Origin: Dyadobacter sp. LHD-138
Lineage (GTDB): Bacteria > Bacteroidota > Bacteroidia > Cytophagales > Spirosomataceae
Reading direction: 5' to 3'
Assembly: GCF_030929615.1 (NCBI RefSeq)
Contig: NZ_JAVFVU010000014.1
Span: 152,029-216,028, forward strand
Length of the DNA stretch: 64,000 nt
Every line of letters begins with the position of its first letter. Within the stretch, counting starts at the first letter, position 1. The notes beneath the pieces were generated by a model. It did no database searches and was not told the origin of the DNA. It saw only the letters and a program-made list of their open reading frames with translations. Positions 8,765-17,763 of this stretch are shown in pieces. Made by a program: the position numbers and the translations under genes.

Positions 8765-9337
8765 ATGAGAAGGATTTCACTGTTGATTTTGTTTTCTGTT
8801 TTATCTGTTGCGTCGTTTGCCCAGACTACCTGGAAATCTGACAAGCCGCATTCCCAGCTTAAATTTGATATTACACATCTCGGCGTTTCAACAATATCCG
8901 GCGCATTTACGGATTTTGAGGCCACAATAAAAGCGTCAAAACCGGATTTTAGTGATGCTGTTTTTACACTGAATGCTAAAACAGCGTCGATCAATACGGG
9001 TGTGGAAAAACGGAATGATCATTTAAAGTCGCCTGACTTTTTTGATGCGGCTACCAATCCTGAGCTGACTTTTAAAAGTACCGGAATGAAAAAAGTGAGT
9101 GAAGGAAAATATCAGCTATCGGGTGATCTGATGATGCACGGCGTGACAAAGCCCGTTACTTTGGATCTTTGGTATCGCGGAACCATTATAAATCAGATGA
9201 GCAAAAAACCTGTGGCAGGTTTCCGTGCGACGGGCATTGTCAAGCGTGCTGATTTTGGTATCGGGCCTAAATTCCCTGCACCGATGCTCAGTGAAGAGGT
9301 GTTGATTATTGCTGATGGAGAATTTGGTCAGGAGTAA
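8765..9337 (+). CDS. YceI family periplasmic lipid-binding-like protein
   Basis: The protein has 190 residues. It has a clear signal peptide (MRRISLLILFSVLSVASFAQ) and a mature YceI/lipocalin-like domain: KSDKPHSQLKFDITHLGVSTISGAF at the start, then NDHLKSPDFFDAATNPELTF and MHGVTKPVTL. YceI proteins bind isoprenoid quinone or amide-type ligands in the periplasm. The gene starts 158 bases after osmC on the same strand, with the cytochrome bd genes convergent downstream. Confidence 0.92.
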   Translation: MRRISLLILFSVLSVASFAQTTWKSDKPHSQLKFDITHLGVSTISGAFTDFEATIKASKPDFSDAVFTLNAKTASINTGVEKRNDHLKSPDFFDAATNPELTFKSTGMKKVSEGKYQLSGDLMMHGVTKPVTLDLWYRGTIINQMSKKPVAGFRATGIVKRADFGIGPKFPAPMLSEEVLIIADGEFGQE

Positions 9338-9363
9338 TTAGAAGGCTTTCGGTGACCGGTTTC

Positions 9364-9410
9364 AGAGAAGTCAACACTGGGCGTGCCCCTTTCCAAAAGT
9401 TGACTTCTCT
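9364..9410. terminator. Bidirectional terminator between yceI and cydB
   Basis: A perfect 12-base inverted repeat (9364-9375 and 9399-9410, AGAGAAGTCAAC and its complement) lies between convergent genes and touches the cydB stop codon. Confidence 0.75.
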
Positions 9411-10429
9411 CATTCTCTCACATAATCCACCTTCTTTTTCTGGAAACTGTAAATCAGATAAAAAAGGGCAGGGAGGATAAAAAGACTTCCAATCAGCAGG
9501 GCCATTGCCAACGCTTCAATGGTTTTTTCGTGACCGCTGTGTTCGATCAGGGAAAGATAACCTCCGTTTTTCAGAACCACAATATTGGGATAATGCCGGT
9601 ATGTGGTCGTTAAGAGGATCATTGTAACTTGGAATCCGGCGAGCACGCGCAGGATATTTTTCTTCCCTTTATACAATAAATACCATAACAGAATCAGGGA
9701 CAGGGTTGCTGCTGTAATGGCGATAATCCCAACGGCATTTCCAAAGACCCAGTCAATTAAAGGGATACCGTCTGCAAGTGCCGATAGAAATACCAGAACG
9801 CCACTTACAACAGCGGCGATGTTAAAGGCTTTGGCTTTGCGTTCGAATCTTATCCGGTCGTGGTCGTTATCCGTTTCACCGATAAGAAATACGGCCGCCA
9901 GGAACCCGCAAATGGCAACCGTGAACAAGCCCACGGAAATAGAAAACCAGTGAAGCCAACTGAAAATATACGCGTCCATAAAGTTACTGGCGCTCGGGTC
10001 GATATGCCCCGATACAGCACTTCCGGCAATAATACCCAGGAAAAAGGGTGTAATGAAACTTGAATAGGCGAAAATCGGATTGTAAATGTCCTGCATATCA
10101 TCTTTTACCGCATCGTAATGCCGGAAGGTAAAAGCAGTACCCCGCGCAATTATTCCCCAAAGCATAACGGTCAAAGGAATGTGCAGGTTTACCGACATGG
10201 TGCTGTAAATCGTTGGAAAACCTACAAATAGTATTACGATCGCGATGATCAGCCACATGTGGTTGGCTTCCCAGATGGGTCCAATCGCCTCGTAAAGCGT
10301 TTTACGGGTTCGGATCTTATTGGCTTTGGATGTAAACAACTCAATAATGCCTGCGCCAAAATCGGCTCCGCCTAAAAGCAAATAGAGCAGAATGGATGTC
10401 CATAGATATATGATGACGACGTATAACAT
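9410..10429 (-). CDS. cydB: Cytochrome bd ubiquinol oxidase subunit II
   Basis: The protein has 339 residues and about eight to nine transmembrane helices. The N-terminal LLLGGADFGAGIIELF and GPIWEANHMWLI are diagnostic CydB motifs. With CydA it forms the inner-membrane cytochrome bd terminal oxidase, which oxidises quinol and reduces O2 to water with high affinity and tolerance of nitric oxide and peroxide. It follows cydA by 57 bases in the same operon. No cydX-like small ORF or cydCD genes are visible nearby. Confidence 0.95.
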   Translation of the reverse strand: MLYVVIIYLWTSILLYLLLGGADFGAGIIELFTSKANKIRTRKTLYEAIGPIWEANHMWLIIAIVILFVGFPTIYSTMSVNLHIPLTVMLWGIIARGTAFTFRHYDAVKDDMQDIYNPIFAYSSFITPFFLGIIAGSAVSGHIDPSASNFMDAYIFSWLHWFSISVGLFTVAICGFLAAVFLIGETDNDHDRIRFERKAKAFNIAAVVSGVLVFLSALADGIPLIDWVFGNAVGIIAITAATLSLILLWYLLYKGKKNILRVLAGFQVTMILLTTTYRHYPNIVVLKNGGYLSLIEHSGHEKTIEALAMALLIGSLFILPALFYLIYSFQKKKVDYVRE

Positions 10430-10486
10430 ATCAATTTTGGGTAAGTGAAGGATGGAGTAACTGAATACGATTGCCCGAAGTCCGGA

Positions 10487-11812
10487 TTAATGTTTTGTAT
10501 CAGACGGCAGGTCGTACAATTTGCCTACCATTTTTATTTGTCTGTATAACATGAAAGTCACGATGATACCCAGGGAAACGTACATGGCGGTGAATAAGTA
10601 AAACGAATAACCAATGCCGGGCATAGGTGTTACGGCGTCAGCAGTGCGCATGACATTGTAAATGATCCAGGGCTGTCGCCCGACTTCCGTGACCGTCCAG
10701 CCAGCTTCAACGGCAATAAATCCCAAAGGCGTAGCGGCCACGAAAAGTTTGAGGAGCCAATCACTTTGAAGCCATTGTTTCTTTTTCCACAAAGCAAGAA
10801 AATAGAGCAATGCAATCGTCATCATCGTCATCCCCAGGCCGACCATGATCTGGAACGCGTAGTGTGTAATGGCCACGGGCGGATGATCTTCGGGTTTTAT
10901 CTGGTCCAGTCCCGTAACCTCTTTACTGAAATCGCCATGGGCCATAAAGCTAAGCAGTCCGGGAATTTTGATGCCATAATCCACCTTTTTATTTTTCTCA
11001 TCCGGAATTCCTCCGACAATAAGTCCCGCTGATTTTTCGGTGTGAAAATGGGCTTCCATCGCAGCAAGCTTGGCAGGCTGTCTTTTTGCCACATCTTTCG
11101 CGGAAATATCGCCGCTCAGCGGTTGCAGCAATGCCGCAGCACATCCAAAAATCGCGGCGATCGTAAAGGATTTGGTATGGAAATACACATTTTGCTTCCT
11201 GATGATCATAAGGGCATGCACACCGGCTACGGCAAAACCGGTAGCTGCAAAAGCGGCGATGCACATATGCAGCGCCTGTGAAAACCAGGCATCATTGAAC
11301 ATGGCTTTCATTGGATCCACATTCAGATACTGACCGTCTACAAAATCAAAACCCGAGGGACTGTTCATCCAGGCATTGGCCGCGACAACGAGAATCCCGG
11401 AAGCGAGTCCGCTGACACCGACAACTACGCCCGTTACCCAGTGAAACCATTTGTTAAACCGGTCCCAGCCGTAAAGAAAAAATCCCAGTGCAATGGCTTC
11501 AATAAAAAAGGCGGTACCTTCCAGAGAAAAAGGCATACCGAAAATGGGGCCAGCATGCACCATGAATCGAGGCCATAGCAAGCCCAGCTCAAAAGACAAG
11601 ACAGTACCCGAAACGGCACCTGTTGCAAAGAAAATAGCAACCCCTTTGCTCCACGCTTTCGTTATATTTTTATAAACAATATTGTTTGTTTTGAGATAGT
11701 AATAATGTGCAACGGCCATAAAAAATGGCATGACCATTCCGATGCACGAGAAAATGATATGGAAGCCCAGAGAAAGGGCCATTTGAGATCTTGCTGCAAT
11801 GAAATCGTCCAT
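10487..11812 (-). CDS. cydA: Cytochrome bd ubiquinol oxidase subunit I
   Basis: The protein has 441 residues. Heme ligands appear conserved: H18 (SLGFHIIFS) and H182 (ALHMCIAAF), with M323 in the YAFQIMVGLG segment corresponding to the axial methionine; LEGT at 97-100 and GRQPW at 379-382 are also family signatures. The protein is about 80 residues shorter than E. coli CydA, mostly because the periplasmic quinol-binding Q-loop region (about 232-305) is short. It is first in the cydAB operon. Confidence 0.95.
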   Translation of the reverse strand: MDDFIAARSQMALSLGFHIIFSCIGMVMPFFMAVAHYYYLKTNNIVYKNITKAWSKGVAIFFATGAVSGTVLSFELGLLWPRFMVHAGPIFGMPFSLEGTAFFIEAIALGFFLYGWDRFNKWFHWVTGVVVGVSGLASGILVVAANAWMNSPSGFDFVDGQYLNVDPMKAMFNDAWFSQALHMCIAAFAATGFAVAGVHALMIIRKQNVYFHTKSFTIAAIFGCAAALLQPLSGDISAKDVAKRQPAKLAAMEAHFHTEKSAGLIVGGIPDEKNKKVDYGIKIPGLLSFMAHGDFSKEVTGLDQIKPEDHPPVAITHYAFQIMVGLGMTMMTIALLYFLALWKKKQWLQSDWLLKLFVAATPLGFIAVEAGWTVTEVGRQPWIIYNVMRTADAVTPMPGIGYSFYLFTAMYVSLGIIVTFMLYRQIKMVGKLYDLPSDTKH

Positions 11813-12123
11813 AGGTGAGATTCAATTATGTCAGGGAAATGAAAAATATCCGGAAGGGAAATGATCGTGTATTCTTTGTAATATTATATTTTAACTGGTC
11901 TTAAAGCTAGTGTAAAACAATAGAATCCGAATACCTCAAAGCTACTCAAGACTTTCCATAAGAACCACTTTATTAAGTAAAAATTCCAAGAATAAAATCG
12001 GGTTTTGCAGTAAGAAAAAATGATTGTTTCTTTTTTAAATGAAGCAGCAGGCATGACCGGTTATTTTGATCTTATCTGGATCGGTTTGCCAACTCATATC
12101 GTTAAAAATGTTTTGTATTAAGT
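11813..12123. other. Intergenic, divergent promoters of cydAB and the beta-helix gene
   Basis: These 311 AT-rich bases lie between two divergent transcription units. I find no gene, hairpin repeat or confident promoter match. Confidence 0.4.
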
Positions 12124-13560
12124 ATGCGGAGAATACTGATTTTAGTTTTTTTAGTTTTGACTTTTCCTGCGATTGCTCAGGTTTATCCAATTTATGTATC
12201 GCCAAAAGGCAATGATGAAAATGCCGGAACGCTTAGCAAACCGGTAAAAACATTGGAAAAGGCCTTGGCAGTTATGGATCAGTATTCAGGGAAAAAGGTC
12301 AGCATCCAGCTGTTGGCCGGAACGTACTACCTGACCGAAACGGTAAAAATAAAGCCTTCGTTGAAATCACCGTCGCAGCTCGAAATTAAGGCCTATGAAA
12401 ATCAAAAGGCAGTAATCAGTGCGGGCCGTGTTTTAAAACCGGATTGGCATCATTTCCATAGCGGAATTTACAGAGCCCGCATACCGACTGATATTTCCTT
12501 TGAAAGGTTATTTGTGAACGGCACTTTACAAACCATGGCGCGTTATCCCAATAGTGATTCGACGGCCAAAATATTTAATGGCACAGCAGCGGATGCCACT
12601 TTTTACGTTCGGGTATTGACCTGGGGCAATCCATCAGGAGGATATGTCCATGGGTTGGACGAGGCACAAAATGGGAGTCTGCATTACCGGATTACAGGCG
12701 TTGACGACACGGATAATGTTGAACTGGATGGAGGCTGGCAATATAAATATCCGAGCCATATGGATGAAAAATACCGTTTTGTTGAAAACGTTTTGGGCGA
12801 GCTCGACACACCCGGGGAATGGTATCTGGATAAATCGATAAATATGTTGTATTACCATCCAAAGGCCGGTCTGGATCTGTCTAAGGCGGTTGTTGAAGTT
12901 TCCAACCTTAAAAATAGCATTGAATTAACCGGCACCGCAACGGCTCCTGTGCAAAATGTTACGTTAAAAGATCTTTGGTTTTGTCACAACGAGCGGACGT
13001 TTATGGATAGCCGCGACATATTGCCCGGAACTGACCGGGCTGTATATCGGGGCGGGGCCGTCGTTTTGGAAGGAACGGAAAACTGTAAAATCGAGGAGTG
13101 CACCTTTTCAGACCTGGGTGGTAACGCGGTTGTATTCAATAAGTATAATCGTAATGATTCTGTAACTGGTTGTCTGGTATCACATGTTGGCGCAAATGCC
13201 GTTTCATTTTTCGGTAATGCTACTGGTCTTGCTGAAAATGGGAAATCATTAAATTGCCTCGTTGAGAATAATCTTTTTCAGTATGTCGGAGTGATTGAAA
13301 AGCAGGGGGCAGGTATACATTTGAATGGAGCTGCCGGGATTGAGATCAGGCAGAATACAATTTATCATGCGCCGGGACCGGGGATTAAAGTCGAAAATAC
13401 GGATGTGGAAACGTTGAAGTTTAGTCTTAACGAAATCGTAGACGAATATCGGGAAATCTTGTTTGGAGCCGGTAAAAAGGATGACTATTATGTAAAACCC
13501 GGGAGCAATGCGGGCGTGCAAAAGCAGTCGTTGAAGCGACTCCTTCCATCAGTCAAATAA
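12124..13560 (+). CDS. Secreted right-handed parallel beta-helix protein
   Basis: The protein has 478 residues. A signal peptide (about 18 residues ending AIAQ) leads into YVSPKGNDENAGTLSKPVKTLEKAL, the usual opening of secreted pectate-lyase-like beta-helix proteins of Bacteroidetes. Coil repeats follow (CKIEECTFSDLGGNAVVF, GCLVSHVGANAVSF, NCLVENNLFQYVG, IEIRQNTIYHAPGPGIKV). Related polysaccharide-active proteins are commonly 600 residues or more; here the coil region ends soon after the GIHLNG repeat and the tail (FGAGKKDDYYVKPG onward) looks unrelated. A shortened C-terminus is therefore likely. Substrate unknown. It is probably in an operon with the hydrolase 21 bases downstream. Confidence 0.78.
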   Translation: MRRILILVFLVLTFPAIAQVYPIYVSPKGNDENAGTLSKPVKTLEKALAVMDQYSGKKVSIQLLAGTYYLTETVKIKPSLKSPSQLEIKAYENQKAVISAGRVLKPDWHHFHSGIYRARIPTDISFERLFVNGTLQTMARYPNSDSTAKIFNGTAADATFYVRVLTWGNPSGGYVHGLDEAQNGSLHYRITGVDDTDNVELDGGWQYKYPSHMDEKYRFVENVLGELDTPGEWYLDKSINMLYYHPKAGLDLSKAVVEVSNLKNSIELTGTATAPVQNVTLKDLWFCHNERTFMDSRDILPGTDRAVYRGGAVVLEGTENCKIEECTFSDLGGNAVVFNKYNRNDSVTGCLVSHVGANAVSFFGNATGLAENGKSLNCLVENNLFQYVGVIEKQGAGIHLNGAAGIEIRQNTIYHAPGPGIKVENTDVETLKFSLNEIVDEYREILFGAGKKDDYYVKPGSNAGVQKQSLKRLLPSVK

Positions 13561-13581
13561 ACAATGTAAAATTTCAAACCC

Positions 13582-14820
13582 ATGCGAAAAACAATACTAT
13601 TGCTGCTGCTAACCGTTCACTTTCTTTACGCCCAGAAAAGGGAGACACCGGTGATTGACGATAAAGTAATCAAGGTTGATACGCTTCTTTGGAATCTTCG
13701 GGCACTGAGTAAGCCGCCGAAGTTTGAATGGTTGCGCCAGGATGGAAAGGTGCAAAGTATGTTTTACCAGGGTGTAGATTACCAGGGAAAAGCAACTCAG
13801 GTTTTTGCCTACTATTCAAATCCGGATCTGATTGCGGGTAAACCGCAGTCGAAACGCAAGTTTCCGGGTGTGGTATTATTGCATGGTGGAGGTGGTAAAG
13901 CATTCAGAGAGTGGGTTGAAAAATGGGCAGCGGAAGGTTATGCAGCGATCGCGATGGATTTTTCCGGAGCACAGAAAGATGTACGGGAATATACTTCACC
14001 CGGACCGGGGCAGTCAGATCTTGATAAGTTTGAGAAACTGGAAAAGGGGAGCAGCCTGAGGGATATGTGGACGTACCAGTCGGTGGCCAATGCAATTCGG
14101 GCACATTCTCTTTTGTTAAGCTTTCGGGAGGTTGAACAGTCGGAGACCTGTCTGACGGGGATTAGTTGGGGCGGGTATCTGACTTGTCTGGTCGGAAGTT
14201 TGGACAATCGTTTCAAAGCGGCGGCCCCGGTTTATGGCTGTGCTTTTTACGACGAATCTGACGTATTTAAGGTGTCATTAAATAAACTATCTCCGGCAAC
14301 GAAGCAAAAATGGATGAAGTACTTCGATCCATCGTCCTATATGCCTTATGCAAAACCGCAGTTTTTGTTTGTTAACGGAAATAAGGATAGATTTTACAAT
14401 GTTGTTCCCTATGACAAAACTTACAAGCTGATCCCGGAAAAACAGCGGTCGATGTGCCTGATCCCGGATATGAAACACAGCCATGAATGGGGTTGGGAGC
14501 CGCAGGAGATCCGGTATTTTTTTGAAAGTGTTATCCATGAGAAAAGCCCGCTTGTAAAAGTTGACTCGGTAATGGAAAAGGATTCTGTTTTGACTGTCCG
14601 ATATAACGCTCCGGTTTCCTTGCGGTTGGCAGAATTTTACTACACCAATGACACAGTATCAACCAATGAAAATAGGGTTTGGCAGGTACAAAAAGCGACC
14701 ATCGACAAGGATGGTAAGACTGCCGTTTGTCCGTTACCCGCGGAAGGGTTCAAATATGGTTTCTTCTATTTAAAAGACCACAGGAACGTATCGGGATCCA
14801 GTGCGTTTGTCATGCATTGA
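13582..14820 (+). CDS. Secreted alpha/beta hydrolase (acetyl-xylan-esterase/dienelactone-hydrolase-like)
   Basis: The protein has 412 residues and a signal peptide (LLLLLTVHFLYAQ). An alpha/beta-hydrolase core shows an oxyanion-type LLHGGGG, the nucleophile elbow GISWGG (G-x-S-x-G with serine near residue 194), and a candidate catalytic histidine in MKHSHEWGWEP. The C-terminal 80 residues form an extra beta-rich domain. Such proteins deacylate plant polysaccharides or cleave esters in the periplasm. Pairing with a beta-helix protein supports a carbohydrate role, but no specific substrate can be named. Confidence 0.8.
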   Translation: MRKTILLLLLTVHFLYAQKRETPVIDDKVIKVDTLLWNLRALSKPPKFEWLRQDGKVQSMFYQGVDYQGKATQVFAYYSNPDLIAGKPQSKRKFPGVVLLHGGGGKAFREWVEKWAAEGYAAIAMDFSGAQKDVREYTSPGPGQSDLDKFEKLEKGSSLRDMWTYQSVANAIRAHSLLLSFREVEQSETCLTGISWGGYLTCLVGSLDNRFKAAAPVYGCAFYDESDVFKVSLNKLSPATKQKWMKYFDPSSYMPYAKPQFLFVNGNKDRFYNVVPYDKTYKLIPEKQRSMCLIPDMKHSHEWGWEPQEIRYFFESVIHEKSPLVKVDSVMEKDSVLTVRYNAPVSLRLAEFYYTNDTVSTNENRVWQVQKATIDKDGKTAVCPLPAEGFKYGFFYLKDHRNVSGSSAFVMH

Positions 14821-14870
14821 AACAAGTATTTTGGTGATTTGTTTGGATGATGATTGTGGTTATCAGGTGT

Positions 14871-15130
14871 GTTTCTATCACCCTTTCAGGGTTTTTCGGT
14901 TTCGAATCCGCTTAAGTGCTATAATACTGTCAACCCTGCGGGTTTGATGATTTGAGATCGTTGGTGTTTCTGTGACTCTTTCAGGTTTTTCGGTTTTCAG
15001 TCCGCTTAAGTGCTATAATACCGTCAACCCTTCGGATTTGGAAATCGCCTAAACCCGAAGGGTTGACAGTATTATAGCAATAGAAACCAATTTGCGGTCC
15101 CCAAAGCTAACCCTGAAAGGGTGATACAAC
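14871..15130. repeat. Three copies of a ~75-bp hairpin repeat
   Basis: Two direct, diverged copies (14871-14946 and 14965-15040) share TTTCTRTSACYCTTTCAGG, TCCGCTTAAGTGCTATAATA and GTCAACCCTKCGGRTTTG. A third, inverted partial copy (15051-15130) includes CCCGAAGGGTTGACAGTATT and CCCTGAAAGGGTGATAC. Each contains small palindromes (CCCTTTCAGGG, AACCCTGCGGGTT). The 325-base gap between the hydrolase and the following minus-strand gene is almost wholly made of these. Confidence 0.75.
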
Positions 15131-15145
15131 GTTTTTACAGCAATG

Positions 15146-16144
15146 CTACTGGCTTTGCTGCTGCTGTGTTTGCTGCTCTTTTAACTTCTTTTTTACCAGA
15201 TCGGCCGGGTATTTTAATGCCAGTTCACGGATTTCATAACTGAAGGCAGCGTAGGTTTCTTCCCATAATTTGGCCTCCTCTGGTGTGTAATCATAAAATC
15301 CTTTGGCGTTTGCTACACCCTTACCACCGGCTTCAACAATTTTGCTTATCAGCTCCGGAACTTCGGTACTGTTGTTTAAAGTGGGCAGCAGATCTTTCAT
15401 CACGGCATGATACGCCGGAATGCCGGTAAGGTCCATCCAGCGAAAAATCCCAACGAAGGTCATAAAATAGCCGGCATTGTTCCGGCATGAACGGTCAATG
15501 TCTTCCACTGTTGCATAACCGCCTTCTACGAGACTGATGGCTTCCCGGTACATGGCGTACATCAGCCGGTTTGTGATAAAACCGGCAATATCCTTTCGAA
15601 CTAAAATCGGTTCCTTACCCCAATGGGAAGATAGCTCGTACAGGAATTCACCATGGCTGATATTGCTGTCGTCTCCGCAAATGATTTCTAAAAAACGGGA
15701 TGTATGGGCAGGAATTGACCAATGCAAGCCGAAAAACCTCTCGGGATGTCGTGTGAGTTTTTGCAGCGTACTGATGGGGATGGCGGATGTGTTGCTTGTC
15801 AGAACGGCATCAGAAGCAATCACCGATTCTACTTTTTGGTAAACGGCCTGCTTGATTGTGAGATCTTCCAGGGTGCTTTCAATCACAAGTTTACAGGCGA
15901 ACAGATCTGAATAGTCTTCTGTAATCGTAAGGTTTTGGAGATAATATTCAGGTGTCTTTTTGATGACACCGTGTTTTAACGATTTTTCGAGATCGTCGGT
16001 GATTCTCTTTTTGGCATAAAGAAGATCGTTGGCGACCGGAGCCAACGCAACGACAGGGTGCCCTGCAATAAGCATACAAGTGACAATGCTGGACCCCATC
16101 AGGCCGAGCCCAACAACGGCAACGGGAATTTCTTTGACATTCAT
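15146..16144 (-). CDS. 3-hydroxyacyl-CoA dehydrogenase family protein
   Basis: The protein has 332 residues. The Rossmann nucleotide-binding motif VVGLGLMGSSI lies at residues 10-20. The catalytic region ERFFGLHWSIPAHTSRFLEII keeps the histidine, and the C-terminal helical domain (GKEPILVRKDIAGFITNRL and GFYDYTPEE) is standard for the HAD family. It is expected to oxidise a 3-hydroxyacyl-CoA or related hydroxyacid with NAD+. The usual FNPV after the histidine is replaced by SIPA, so the substrate may not be a fatty acyl-CoA. The C-terminus is a Q-rich tail. Its neighbours are sugar enzymes, not beta-oxidation genes. Confidence 0.82.
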   Translation of the reverse strand: MNVKEIPVAVVGLGLMGSSIVTCMLIAGHPVVALAPVANDLLYAKKRITDDLEKSLKHGVIKKTPEYYLQNLTITEDYSDLFACKLVIESTLEDLTIKQAVYQKVESVIASDAVLTSNTSAIPISTLQKLTRHPERFFGLHWSIPAHTSRFLEIICGDDSNISHGEFLYELSSHWGKEPILVRKDIAGFITNRLMYAMYREAISLVEGGYATVEDIDRSCRNNAGYFMTFVGIFRWMDLTGIPAYHAVMKDLLPTLNNSTEVPELISKIVEAGGKGVANAKGFYDYTPEEAKLWEETYAAFSYEIRELALKYPADLVKKKLKEQQTQQQQSQ

Positions 16145-16255
16145 AAGTGGTTCAGGATTTGTAAGTTTATGCTGATCCTTAAAGGTATTCAGGAAAAGTT
16201 GTTTTGCAGAATATGAAATATGAATAATATGTCAAGGGAATAAGATTACAATGAA

Positions 16256-16284
16256 ATAGCCATGGAATGGGTTTCCATGGCTAT
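16256..16284. terminator. Perfect hairpin downstream of the epimerase gene
   Basis: Arms 16256-16267 and 16273-16284 pair perfectly over 12 bases (ATAGCCATGGAA). It lies in the 305-base gap 16145-16449, downstream of the leftward epimerase gene. Two more short GGTGCC/CACCG hairpins follow around 16295-16362 (each after the word AAAATCGG), so the gap is another small repeat cluster as well as a likely transcription end. Confidence 0.5.
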
Positions 16285-16449
16285 AAAATCGGTCGTACCG
16301 GTGGCACGGTGATATGGACAGTTTTATTTTAAGCTACAAAATCGGCGGTGCCTTTGACACCGGATATTATTGACTGAAAAGATGTCAAAATCTAATCCCG
16401 TAGGCATGACCGATCTTGTAACCGCGGATTTTAATCCCCGGCGGGACTA

Positions 16450-17721
16450 TCAGGCTTTGGCCAGCAATTTATCCAGACGGACGACACTCTGAACCATCGA
16501 TCGCACCGAGTGATAATTTACCTTCCAGGAATGGCTCATATGTTTCCAGATCGGTTCGCCCTGACGCGTAAGCAGCGGCAGCCATTCGCCAACCTGATGG
16601 TGGATCATTTTATCAAATACAAACCGGTGGGTGGCGTCATAAGCTTGCAAATACTTTTCATCGTCATAAATCCGGTAAGCATCCAGCATGCCGATCAGCA
16701 CTTCTGCCTGCTGCCAGAATTCTTTTTCACGGTCATAAACAGCTCCTGCATGGGAACCTTCAACATACACACCACCAAACTCCCAGTCGATGCCGTGCGC
16801 GATCGCGTGATCGAATGATTTTAAAAGCTGCGTCTGATATGCATCGTAAGAAACACCGGCGATATCCAGCGCGTGCATCAGCAACCAGGCAAATTCAACA
16901 TTATGTCCATAACTCGTGTTGTCCTCAGCAGAACTCTTTGCGCCATCTTCTGAAAAACGGTCCCATCCCCAGATGATGTCAAACTTGATCTGCGGCGCAA
17001 CCGTCCAGTCTGCCCAGAATTGAGGAATTCCTGTCCCGTAAACCGGATGCATGATCTTATTGATTAGCAACTCAATGATCTCCATTAGTTTTCTCCGATG
17101 CACCTGTTTGCCGCTGGCTTCGTACAACGTGGTAAAAGCCTCCATTAGGTGCATGTGCGCGTCCAACGTTTTTCTGTCACCTCCGGCAGGGCCAGCGCCT
17201 TTCAATTCCCATTCACGGGTAAACATTTCAAAATAGCCGCCGTAATACGTATCCGCTCCATGAACCTGCAACAGATTGAATGTTTTTTCGGCATATTCAA
17301 GCCCGATGGGATCTCCCGTAGCCAGCGTGTATTCACTTAAACTGTAAATAGCGAAGCTCAGTCCGTAAACTATTTTTTCATCTATTTTTATATTTCCCTT
17401 CCGATCCATCAGCCAGTAAAACCCGCCATTTTCTTCGTCCCACATTTTATTGATCAAAAAGTCAACGCCATGTTTGGCAACAGCCGCATAGCGCCCGTCT
17501 CCATAACCTGCACGGTGCGCAGAGGAAAAAGTGAACACTGTTCTGGTTTGGGCGATCAGTGATTTTTCGTCTTCACCCGAGTCATTGCCGGCGTTATCAA
17601 AATGGGTAATAAATCCGCCGTTTTCCTTGTCAACACAGCGGGTTTCCCAAAAGGGGAGTAATTCATTCGTAAGGTGTTGGTGCGCTTCGTCGCGATACTG
17701 CTTAAGCTGTGCTACATTCAT
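16450..17721 (-). CDS. AGE-family epimerase, cellobiose 2-epimerase-like
   Basis: The protein has 423 residues and an (alpha/alpha)6-barrel of the N-acylglucosamine 2-epimerase family. H273 (SYGHNVEFAWLL) and H404 (VNYHSVRSM) are 131 residues apart, the same spacing as the two catalytic histidines of characterised cellobiose 2-epimerases; RKTLDAHMHLMEAF adds H191. The enzyme would interconvert glucose and mannose at the reducing end of beta-1,4 disaccharides such as cellobiose or mannobiose. No signal peptide, so cytoplasmic. It lies 42 bases downstream of the Tat-exported oxidoreductase and probably shares its operon. Confidence 0.85.
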   Translation of the reverse strand: MNVAQLKQYRDEAHQHLTNELLPFWETRCVDKENGGFITHFDNAGNDSGEDEKSLIAQTRTVFTFSSAHRAGYGDGRYAAVAKHGVDFLINKMWDEENGGFYWLMDRKGNIKIDEKIVYGLSFAIYSLSEYTLATGDPIGLEYAEKTFNLLQVHGADTYYGGYFEMFTREWELKGAGPAGGDRKTLDAHMHLMEAFTTLYEASGKQVHRRKLMEIIELLINKIMHPVYGTGIPQFWADWTVAPQIKFDIIWGWDRFSEDGAKSSAEDNTSYGHNVEFAWLLMHALDIAGVSYDAYQTQLLKSFDHAIAHGIDWEFGGVYVEGSHAGAVYDREKEFWQQAEVLIGMLDAYRIYDDEKYLQAYDATHRFVFDKMIHHQVGEWLPLLTRQGEPIWKHMSHSWKVNYHSVRSMVQSVVRLDKLLAKA

Positions 17722-17763
17722 GTGCGATTAAGTGGTTTTTAGGATTTATATTTTAAAAAATAG

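Noticed and set aside
14895..14915. GGTTTCGAATCC resembling a tRNA T-arm
   Set aside because: No acceptor or anticodon stems can be built around it; it is part of the 75-bp repeat.
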